Positions 1 to 5,234 of a DNA stretch of 5,234 nt are shown piece after piece. This DNA is from Nitrospinaceae bacterium. Lineage in GTDB: Bacteria; Nitrospinota; Nitrospinia; Nitrospinales; VA-1. The stretch is from assembly GCA_029261675.1 (NCBI GenBank), contig JAJDBA010000203.1, positions 1-5,234 of the forward strand, read 5' to 3'. Position 1 is the stretch's first letter. Every line of letters begins with the position of its first letter. The notes under the pieces are model-generated. The model was not told the DNA's origin. It saw only the letters and a program-made list of their open reading frames with translations, and made no database searches. Both the position numbers and the translations under genes were made by a program.

Positions 1-422
1 GCGACCTCAGACCTGACGTTGATTATGTTCGGGGGTTGCTCGCAAAAGCCAGAAAAGACTTTCCAAATGTTCGCGTTCAATTTTCGGGAGCTGGAGAAGC
101 GGCACGCCAGCATGCAGAGCATTTAACCGGGAAAAGTCAGGAAAACCTTGAGTTATCCGCCGAAATTTTGGAAAACCGTTTGTATGTTAGGGTTGTCAAG
201 GGCGAGCTTTTTGGTCCCCAGCCATTTTTGGCCATCAAAACCGTCGATGGCCAATATTTTCATGACAACTTTGATATTCAGGAGCCCAAAAAAGTGTGGT
301 GTTATGTTTTTGATGACCACAATATGTCTTGCGAAAAATTATCTGCTATCGGGGTCGCAGGAGCTAGTGGCAACGGAAGTTATTCTGTAATCCATAAAGA
401 TTTGATCAATAGAGGAACCTGA
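1..422 (+). CDS. C-terminal fragment of an unidentified protein, possibly polysaccharide-deacetylase-like (5' end outside window)
   Basis: The reading frame is open from the left edge (first full codon at base 3) to TGA at 420-422, giving 139 visible residues. A TTG at 36 could be called as a start, but the frame continues upstream in good coding style (DLRPDVDYVRGLLAKA), so I treat the gene as truncated by the window edge. The first ~40 residues look like an amphipathic helix, a short strand (FPNVRVQFSG) and a second helix. That resembles, from memory, the last unit of NodB-like polysaccharide deacetylases in glycan loci. The rest is beta-rich, with the phrases FGPQPFLAIKT and YFHDNFDIQ, and looks like a small C-terminal sandwich domain. 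No catalytic residues are visible because that part would lie upstream. The next gene starts three bases after this stop, and its ribosome-binding site lies inside this gene, so the two are probably co-translated. The coding call is firm; the family is a weak guess. Confidence 0.6.
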   Translation, partial: DLRPDVDYVRGLLAKARKDFPNVRVQFSGAGEAARQHAEHLTGKSQENLELSAEILENRLYVRVVKGELFGPQPFLAIKTVDGQYFHDNFDIQEPKKVWCYVFDDHNMSCEKLSAIGVAGASGNGSYSVIHKDLINRGT

Positions 423-425
423 TTC

Positions 426-1532
426 ATGGTTGGACTTTCATTCAAAGACTTGTTGAATCCAGAGCTTGATTCTTCCGGTTTTTATGATGTTTTGCCGACA
501 GATAGGGTTGAGATTGATGATGAGAAGGTCGAGGCAATATCCTGGGCCCCACTATTTTCGAAATTATCCAATAGTAGTTTTCGAGAATGGGCGCTTGAAG
601 ATCTAAAAAACCTTACTCTTCTGCTCATGAGCTCCAAGGTCGCACATGTATCCCCCGAAAACATATCGGATTTAGCCCGGCACTTTAGCCTTGAATACAT
701 AAAGACTCTGAAAGAAAAGACCTCAGAAAAATCAAAAAAAATGTTCGTACAACGCCTTAATTTTTTTCTGCGTGCGTTGCTGGACAAAGATGCTATTCCC
801 CCATATGAGAGCCAATGCGAGTATCTTACCTACAAATACCCCTGGGATTGGATAAAAAGAGGCGATGAAACAATCTTCATAGTCTCAGAGGAGAAAAATG
901 TCATCCATTTAAAGAGTAATGCCTTGCAAAGGAGCCTTCGTTTGGGTTTGCCAACTCAAGTGGATGAAGTTGATGGGAATTGGTTCAGCGTAGGATCCCA
1001 GTTTTCAAATGGCGCTTTCCTGCTCGGCCATGAGGAAGTTCAACATCTCCCTCATGATAATCCCGTCCCATTAGCATTTATTTTTAAAGACGAGTTGCAT
1101 TTTCTGGATATTAAGGGGAATTTGCATTCGAAAAATTCAGGAAAAATCATGGGGCTCGACCTTGCCAATGTTTCCAGAGTACGAAAATATGGTTCTCATT
1201 TAATTATCATGGATTGGACTCATCCTTTTTCTCTTCACATTTTTGAACTTGAAGCTAATAGATTAAGTTCAGTTTCATTTGAGGAAGTGTTCATCCCCAA
1301 TGACGTTTTCATGTATCAAGGTGACTACTTCATAATTGACAAGCAGCAGGGGTATTTATTTCAATTCAATGCCCGGTTTGAGCTAAAAAAACGACTGCTT
1401 AGTTTTGGGCGAGGACCAGGGAAGCTATTCGATCCGGCTGCAATTCGCTTATCTCAAGACAACCAGTTCTTGGAAATACTCAATTGGGTTCCTTCTTCAG
1501 TATCAACCATTCCGGTTCATTCCTTAGCCTAA
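426..1532 (+). CDS. Hypothetical protein with C-terminal NHL/beta-propeller-like region
   Basis: This gene encodes 368 residues, ATG 426 to TAA 1530-1532. An AGAGG at 411-415 sits ten bases before the ATG, and the start is only three bases after the preceding stop, which supports this start and translational coupling. I do not recognise a named family. Residues ~1-130 are mostly helical and charged, with no signal peptide or membrane segment, so a cytoplasmic location is likely. From ~140 onward the protein is a series of short beta strands with aromatic residues and turns, as in a beta-propeller. The clearest unit is near the C-terminus: YFIIDKQQGYLFQFN at about 301-315, then FGRGPGKLFDP at about 327-337. 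This fits the NHL-repeat pattern of G-x-G-x-G followed by F-x-x-P. Such propellers usually bind partners or ligands; catalysis cannot be inferred. Its coupling to the upstream gene suggests a shared job, perhaps in glycan synthesis or sensing. Only one repeat is clear, so the propeller assignment is tentative. Confidence 0.8.
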   Translation: MVGLSFKDLLNPELDSSGFYDVLPTDRVEIDDEKVEAISWAPLFSKLSNSSFREWALEDLKNLTLLLMSSKVAHVSPENISDLARHFSLEYIKTLKEKTSEKSKKMFVQRLNFFLRALLDKDAIPPYESQCEYLTYKYPWDWIKRGDETIFIVSEEKNVIHLKSNALQRSLRLGLPTQVDEVDGNWFSVGSQFSNGAFLLGHEEVQHLPHDNPVPLAFIFKDELHFLDIKGNLHSKNSGKIMGLDLANVSRVRKYGSHLIIMDWTHPFSLHIFELEANRLSSVSFEEVFIPNDVFMYQGDYFIIDKQQGYLFQFNARFELKKRLLSFGRGPGKLFDPAAIRLSQDNQFLEILNWVPSSVSTIPVHSLA

Positions 1533-1580
1533 AACCAGCAGTTTAAATTATCAAACCATTTACTTTAAAGGCTGTTTTTT
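1526..1580 (+). terminator. Weak candidate transcription terminator after the propeller gene
   Basis: AGCCT at 1526-1530 overlaps the stop codon and can pair with AGGCT at 1569-1573, and two TTTAAA copies lie inside this pairing. A run of six T follows at 1575-1580. The stem is only five pairs plus an AT-only inner stem, and the loop is long, so it is a poor intrinsic terminator by shape. Position and the T run are the only support. Confidence 0.25.
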
Positions 1581-1775
1581 AAAGAACAGTAAGGGTAAAA
1601 TGGGGGCAATCAGCGTTTTTAGGCTGGGTTGAAAGTGGTTGGGGGTACGCCAAAAAATGGAACTAAAAGGAAAGCTTAAATGGGGTTTTGGGTAATATAC
1701 CAGGATTAATAAAACATCTAACTCATCCAACCGAGCATTTTCCAAGCTATGGGTTTAAGTCCAACCATCATAATT

Positions 1776-1797
1776 TCCCATACATCCTTTTATGGGA
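1776..1797. repeat. Inverted repeat with 7-bp stem
   Basis: TCCCATA at 1776-1782 is perfectly complementary to TATGGGA at 1791-1797, with an 8-base loop between. No T run follows on either strand, so it does not look like an intrinsic terminator. A further TATGGG at 1748-1753 could compete for the same CCCATA arm. It may be an RNA hairpin in a leader, a protein-binding site, or chance. Confidence 0.35.
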
Positions 1798-2052
1798 TCC
1801 ACTGTAAAATTTCCACCTAAGTTATGCCATTACTCTCTCGACCCAGCTCCAGGAAAAAAAAACTCAACCTAACCATTGGTTGCTTGTCAGGAGCCTCATC
1901 CCGATTTATTATCCATTGCAAATTTCAATTAAAAGCTGGCAGTTTGGCTTGGACAATTCCTCTGTATTTTTATTACGACTTTATAGAGGAAAAGGGATTT
2001 TTTTCAGGAGGTCATTTAAAAACCTGAAAGTCTCAACGCCAGCATTTCGCCC

Positions 2053-2069
2053 CCCTTGTTTCCCAAGGG
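2053..2069. repeat. Short GC-rich hairpin upstream of the methyltransferase gene
   Basis: CCCTTG at 2053-2058 and CAAGGG at 2064-2069 form a perfect six-pair stem with a five-base loop, about 140 bases before the ATG at 2209. No T tract follows. It could be part of an mRNA leader structure, but chance cannot be excluded. Confidence 0.3.
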
Positions 2070-2208
2070 AGCTGCTTGCTAACGATACACATAGTGAAAT
2101 TCAAACAACAACTTTTCAACCTCGGGTCAAAAGAAATACTCAATAGCCCCCTTTAGCAATACATTTCCCGACCTCATCGTCAAAAAACAAAATGAAAAGG
2201 AATCAATT

Positions 2209-2988
2209 ATGTCCAAGTCCAGTAAAAATGATCCCTACAGGTTTAAAGATGCAACCCAAACCTCAGACGAAGGGGATAAAAGAGTCCTTTTAGACAAATA
2301 TTTCACCAACAGTGTTGGCTCTAATTATGAAAAGATATCCAACTTTCCTAAATATATCCCCAGAGCCTTTATGACCCGGTTTCTTGCAAGGATAGAATGT
2401 TTCAAGTTAGTGCTTGAAACTCAGGGAGTGATTATGGACTGCGGAGTACTGTTCGGCGGAAGCCTAATGACTTGGGCCCGGGCAAGTAGCATTTTTGAGC
2501 CCTTAAACTCTCAAAGAAAAATCATAGGGTTTGATACCTTTGAAGGATTCCCCGGATTTTCCTCAAAAGACACGACGGGTAAAGCTGCGGAATCAAAAGA
2601 AGGTGGGTTCAATTTTGGAAATGACGACCTTTACAGCGATTTATTAGAGTGCATCAAAGTGTTTGATTCTGATAGGCAGATTTCTCACATACCAAAGGTT
2701 GAAGTTGTGAAGGGGGACTGCACGAAAACAATACCCCGATATTTGGAGGAAAACCCTCACACCATTGTTTCGCTGCTTCATCTCGATGTCGACATTTATG
2801 AGCCCACTAAAGTTGCATTGAAACATATTGTTCCTAGAATGCCCAAAGGGGCAGTGATTGTGTTCGATGAACTCAATTCGCCTCTATGGCCCGGTGAAAG
2901 TATTGCGCTACTAGATGAATTGGGAGTACGGGATCTTCAAATCAAAAGATTCGCTTGGGATTCGTACCTGTCTTACGCGGTGATTTAA
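2209..2988 (+). CDS. TylF/MycF-family SAM-dependent sugar O-methyltransferase
   Basis: This gene encodes 259 residues, about the usual family length. The family (TylF, macrocin O-methyltransferase; related dTDP-6-deoxyhexose 3-O-methyltransferases) moves a methyl group from S-adenosylmethionine to a sugar hydroxyl in the cytoplasm and needs Mg2+. Visible motifs: DCGVLFGGS at 77-85 (SAM-binding glycine loop), GFDTFEGFP at 107-115 (acidic residue for the ribose of SAM, then the family signature), VKGD at 167-170, LHLDVDIYEPTK at 190-201, and VFDELNSPLWPGES from 218. D193 or D195 together with D220 match the metal-binding acids known in MycF; the second acid of the usual DD pair is Glu here (E221). 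The start at ATG 2209 is set by AAGGA at 2197-2201, seven bases upstream. Large gaps flank it on both sides, so it may have its own promoter. The sugar substrate cannot be read from sequence. In this setting it could be a nonulosonate or another residue of a surface glycan. Confidence 0.9.
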   Translation: MSKSSKNDPYRFKDATQTSDEGDKRVLLDKYFTNSVGSNYEKISNFPKYIPRAFMTRFLARIECFKLVLETQGVIMDCGVLFGGSLMTWARASSIFEPLNSQRKIIGFDTFEGFPGFSSKDTTGKAAESKEGGFNFGNDDLYSDLLECIKVFDSDRQISHIPKVEVVKGDCTKTIPRYLEENPHTIVSLLHLDVDIYEPTKVALKHIVPRMPKGAVIVFDELNSPLWPGESIALLDELGVRDLQIKRFAWDSYLSYAVI

Positions 2989-3222
2989 TCCTAATGATCA
3001 CAGGCGCAGAGCATTGTTCCATTTTGAGTATAAATAAATTAAAGAGGGTTCCATATATTCGGTTCCGGCAACTGGTTTTTCACTATTTTACCAGTGAGCT
3101 ATTTGTTGGCCGTTCACATAAATTAATCCGGAAGCAATTTTTTCCCACTTCGCCTAGAAACAATTTTCAGTGGTGCTTTGAAGCCGGTCTTCCATGGAGT
3201 CATTCTTCTTTTGGAGTTAGAA
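2989..3222. other. 234-base intergenic gap
   Basis: No supported gene is present. A 94-codon + frame at 2955-3239 overlaps the ends of both flanking genes, has no ribosome-binding site and gives an unfamiliar basic product. No terminator with a T run is seen after the methyltransferase stop, so read-through into the CMAH homolog is possible. The right end carries the ribosome-binding site for that gene. Confidence 0.55.
3212..3216 (+). promoter_or_regulatory. Ribosome-binding site that sets the CMAH-homolog start
   Basis: TGGAG at 3212-3216 ends six bases before ATG 3223. The in-frame TTG at 3178 has no such site, and the next ATG at 3253 is preceded by an A-rich stretch without one. The extra 15 residues from the TTG start are also unlike the family N-terminus. 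ATG 3223 is therefore the best start. Confidence 0.75.
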
Positions 3223-4821
3223 ATGCCCCCTTATTTTAAAATCAAAAAAACGATGCTGAAGGCAGGAGTCAACTTTTTATCGGACAACAAGGTCATTGCC
3301 TACATGATGGATGATGGGCGTATACGTGCTACGAAAAATATTTGCCGCCACATGTCTGGCAAATTCAAGCCCCTGTCAAAAACATGCCTCCGATGCCAGG
3401 GACACGGCTGGGAATTAAATCTGGAAACCATGCAATATGAAAATCCATTGGGAGGATTGATTCAACCGGAGTTAATTGTTGAAGAAAATGCTGATGAGGT
3501 TTTATTCCTGGAAAAACCTCTACCGGCCTATCTGGAGAATTTGCGCGACAAAAGTCCACTAGCTAAAGGCGAGCTAACATTCACCTTTTTTGCACACGCC
3601 TGCGGTAAATTTAAGCTTGGAGAGAAAGTTCTTTTCACCGACCCATGGCTGATCGGCCCCGCTTTCAGCGGAGGTTGGTGGCTGTCCCATAATCCTCCAC
3701 CAAATTGGAAGGATGAATTAGGTAACGCAGATGCAATCTACATCAGTCACAACCATTCAGACCACCTAAATGAATACACACTTAAAGAGTTATCCAAACA
3801 TTATCCGTCCACTCCCATTTATGTCCCCGCCTTCGACAACACCTCTTGCGAAGCACTGATCCAAAGCTATGGCATGAAAGATGTGAGGCGAACTGAATTT
3901 CATACATGGATCGAGTTAGATGACAATACACGTTTCATGATTCTTCCGGACACCTCTGGCAAAAATGACAGTGGCCTGATGATCGAATACAAAGGACATT
4001 TAATTTTAAACAACGTGGATTGCGGTAATCTTTGTGGCGGACATTTACCAAAAGATATCGATGTTTTGCTTTCTGCTTTCGCAGGCGGTTCTTCAGGTTT
4101 CCCTGTCTGTTGGGATGAATTGTATTCCGAGAAAAAAATCAACCAAACCGTTCAAAAATACCGTGCCAACCTAGCCAATATGGTTATGGGTCTGGTGGAA
4201 AACACCCAACCCGAGACTTTCATTCCTATAGCAGGTTATTTCACAGAAGCCCATCCAGCAGACATTAAAATCAAACAAACAAATTTGAAAAATTCCGACG
4301 AAAGCATCATAAAAATGATCACACGTAAATTCCCCGATGTTAATTGCCACGCTCCTTTTCCTGGCCATGAAGTAGACATTTCTGACCAGTCGATAAAAAC
4401 AAATGAAAAATCCGCCGGCAGTCTTGCAAAACAATGGGATTTTGAGCGTTTTGCTATAAAACACAATGATGATTATAACCTCAACACCGAAGAAAAACTT
4501 AGCCAAATTGCAGCTTACTTTAAAAACTCCGGATTCAATGGTGACCTGCTACTCCACGTTCTAGAAACTGAACAGTCGTTCGAGAATGTTTTATTGGAGT
4601 TTTTTTACGACTTCAAAGATCATAAGCTTTTGAATACTCGAATTGCGAACAGGAGATACTTACGGATGAAAGTCCGCTCTAACGTATTTCACGACGTTAT
4701 CAAAAATGGTAAAAGTTGGGAAGAAATAAGCATAGGCTTTCAAGCTCGTTTTTACCGCGAGCCTGATGTTTACAATTTCGACTTTTGGAACCATTTTCAA
4801 AACTATGGACTCTCCCTTTAA
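3223..4821 (+). CDS. CMP-N-acetylneuraminate hydroxylase (CMAH) homolog: Rieske + metallo-beta-lactamase-fold monooxygenase
   Basis: This gene encodes 532 residues from ATG 3223; mammalian CMAH is about 577. In animals CMAH turns CMP-Neu5Ac into CMP-Neu5Gc using O2 and electrons from cytochrome b5. Matches to mammalian CMAH, recalled from memory, span the whole protein. The N-terminal Rieske domain (about 12-100) has the [2Fe-2S] ligands C41-x-H43 and C58-x-x-H61; the 14-residue spacing between the pairs is shorter than in animals. The metallo-beta-lactamase-fold domain follows, with DPWLIGPAF at 140-148 and GWW at 151-153, the metal motif HNHSDH at 176-181, EYKGH at 255-259, VDC at 265-267, FAGGSSGFP at 286-294 and AGYFTEAHPAD at 337-347. 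The C-terminal region keeps IGFQARF at 504-510 and DFWNHFQ at 520-526. All iron-sulfur ligands are intact, so it should be active. No electron-transfer partner is encoded in the window. The neuA-like gene downstream supports a CMP-nonulosonate substrate, but an acetamido sugar other than Neu5Ac is possible. The family call is very sure; the exact substrate is inferred. Confidence 0.93.
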   Translation: MPPYFKIKKTMLKAGVNFLSDNKVIAYMMDDGRIRATKNICRHMSGKFKPLSKTCLRCQGHGWELNLETMQYENPLGGLIQPELIVEENADEVLFLEKPLPAYLENLRDKSPLAKGELTFTFFAHACGKFKLGEKVLFTDPWLIGPAFSGGWWLSHNPPPNWKDELGNADAIYISHNHSDHLNEYTLKELSKHYPSTPIYVPAFDNTSCEALIQSYGMKDVRRTEFHTWIELDDNTRFMILPDTSGKNDSGLMIEYKGHLILNNVDCGNLCGGHLPKDIDVLLSAFAGGSSGFPVCWDELYSEKKINQTVQKYRANLANMVMGLVENTQPETFIPIAGYFTEAHPADIKIKQTNLKNSDESIIKMITRKFPDVNCHAPFPGHEVDISDQSIKTNEKSAGSLAKQWDFERFAIKHNDDYNLNTEEKLSQIAAYFKNSGFNGDLLLHVLETEQSFENVLLEFFYDFKDHKLLNTRIANRRYLRMKVRSNVFHDVIKNGKSWEEISIGFQARFYREPDVYNFDFWNHFQNYGLSL

Positions 4822-4839
4822 GCCATACGTTTGGCTTTT
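4820..4839 (+). terminator. Possible weak intrinsic terminator after the CMAH homolog
   Basis: AAGCCA at 4820-4825 overlaps the stop codon and pairs perfectly with TGGCTT at 4832-4837 across a six-base loop. The 3' arm runs into a four-T tract (4836-4839). The stem is short and the T tract is poor, so termination is probably partial at best. Confidence 0.35.
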
Positions 4840-5157
4840 CAAAACAATCAAATCAAGATCGAGCAACTTTACTCGAACTCAGGTTGAAATATGAGACTGT
4901 TACTCTGATAAGACTCCATTACTTTTCATTACCCGATCATTTGAACATCGATGACCAAACCAAGGACATAAAAAAGCCGTTTAGTTTTAGTCTCAGGGAA
5001 ATTTTCCGCATACGGGCCACATCATTCGAGCCTCAGGGCGCCCCCATTAGGAAACGTTAAAATAGTGTCTACGGCTGGCCTCAGGTCCAATTGAATAAAT
5101 CAGTTCCCAGCAAGAATTTTTTCCACAAATTGTAATATAAAAGGAAAAAGGACAACA
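4822..5157. other. 336-base intergenic gap before the neuA-like gene
   Basis: No convincing gene is seen. A 91-codon + frame at 4785-5060 starts inside the CMAH homolog, has no ribosome-binding site and gives an unrecognised product. The gap begins with the hairpin at 4820-4839. Near its end, the AT-rich stretch at about 5111-5140 could hold a promoter for the next gene, but no clear -35/-10 pair is present. Confidence 0.55.
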
Positions 5158-5234
5158 ATGAGCACAATTGCCACCATCTGTGCCCGTGGAGGGTCAACTG
5201 GAGTTCCTCGAAAAAACATTCTCCCCTTATTGGG
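5158..5234 (+). CDS. neuA: CMP-nonulosonate (acylneuraminate) cytidylyltransferase, N-terminal fragment (3' end outside window)
   Basis: Only 25 complete codons are visible, from ATG 5158 to the right edge, with AAAGGA at 5147-5152 five bases upstream. The product begins M-S-T-I-A-T-I and then reads CARGGSTGVPRKNILPLL. This is the nucleotide-binding signature at the N-terminus of CMP-sialic acid synthetases and their legionaminic/pseudaminic acid relatives (general pattern A-R-G-G-S-K-G, then K-N). These enzymes join CTP to a nonulosonic acid and release pyrophosphate, giving the CMP-sugar used by glycosyltransferases. The lysine usual after GGS is Thr14 here, while Arg10, Ser13, Lys19 and Asn20 are kept. 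Subtype (NeuA for Neu5Ac, LegF-like or PseF-like) cannot be told from so few residues; the symbol marks the family. Its product is the kind of substrate the upstream CMAH homolog would use. Confidence 0.82.
   Translation, partial: MSTIATICARGGSTGVPRKNILPLL

Larger units (their letters stand above)
1533..2208. other. 676-base intergenic gap without a convincing gene
   Basis: No reading frame here has a good ribosome-binding site and a protein-like translation. The longest (88 codons on + at 1880-2146, 67 codons on + at 1824-2027, 61 codons on - at 1560-1745) overlap one another or have low-complexity, basic or hydrophobic products that I do not recognise. The stretch is AT-rich with homopolymer runs, and it contains inverted repeats at 1748-1797 and 2053-2069. 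It probably carries the promoter and leader of the methyltransferase gene at 2209, though no strong -35/-10 pair stands out. It could also be the eroded remains of a lost gene; I see no recognisable remnant. Confidence 0.6.

Noticed and set aside
1560..1745. 61-codon reading frame on the - strand
   Set aside because: It uses a TTG start with no clear ribosome-binding site, the product is rich in Pro, Leu and Phe, no family is recognised, and it would oppose all other genes.
1949..1976. Possible promoter TTGGAC, 16-base spacer, TATTAC before the methyltransferase gene
   Set aside because: Both boxes match the consensus poorly, and such matches are expected by chance in AT-rich DNA; it also lies over 230 bases from the start codon.
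1824..2146. Two overlapping + strand frames (1824-2027 and 1880-2146) in the large gap
   Set aside because: They overlap in different frames, lack convincing ribosome-binding sites, and give basic, low-information products without recognisable motifs.
3178..3222. Upstream TTG start extending the CMAH homolog by 15 residues
   Set aside because: The extension lacks a ribosome-binding site and family similarity, while ATG 3223 has a well-spaced TGGAG.
2955..3239. 94-codon + strand frame between the methyltransferase and CMAH homolog
   Set aside because: It overlaps both neighbours out of frame and has no ribosome-binding site or recognisable product.
4785..5060. 91-codon + strand frame after the CMAH homolog
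   Set aside because: It begins within the CMAH coding region in another frame, has no ribosome-binding site, and its product is not recognisable.
5031..5085. Two CCTCAGG copies 48 bases apart before neuA
   Set aside because: A seven-base partial palindrome found twice is not enough to support an operator, and there are no flanking similarities.

Overview
The window reads as bacterial surface-glycan DNA. It is AT-leaning (roughly 40% GC by eye), and the genes are on the + strand with bacterial ribosome-binding sites. Two genes point to nonulosonic (sialic-type) acid metabolism: a nearly full-length homolog of animal CMP-N-acetylneuraminate hydroxylase (CMAH), and the start of a CMP-nonulosonate cytidylyltransferase (NeuA family) running off the right edge. 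The species cannot be named from this sequence. A Gram-negative host with a capsule, O-antigen or flagellin-glycan locus is plausible but inferred.

Layout from left to right. (1) 1-422 is the C-terminal part of a protein whose start lies outside the window; its first residues vaguely resemble the end of a polysaccharide-deacetylase-like domain, followed by a beta-rich tail. (2) 426-1532 follows after three bases and encodes a 368-residue protein with a helical N-terminal part and a C-terminal beta-propeller-like part carrying one NHL-like repeat; its function is unknown. (3) 1533-2208 is a 676-base gap without a convincing gene; it contains small inverted repeats. (4) 2209-2988 encodes a TylF/MycF-type sugar O-methyltransferase. 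(5) 2989-3222 is a short gap. (6) 3223-4821 encodes the CMAH homolog: a Rieske [2Fe-2S] domain joined to a metallo-beta-lactamase-fold domain. (7) 4822-5157 is a 336-base gap that opens with a small hairpin. (8) 5158 to the right edge is the start of the neuA-like gene.

Working model (inference): the cytidylyltransferase makes a CMP-activated nonulosonate, the CMAH homolog hydroxylates its N-acetyl group to N-glycolyl, and the methyltransferase may O-methylate this or another sugar of the same glycan. CMAH is best known from deuterostome animals, so a bacterial copy beside its expected substrate-making gene is the most interesting content of the window.
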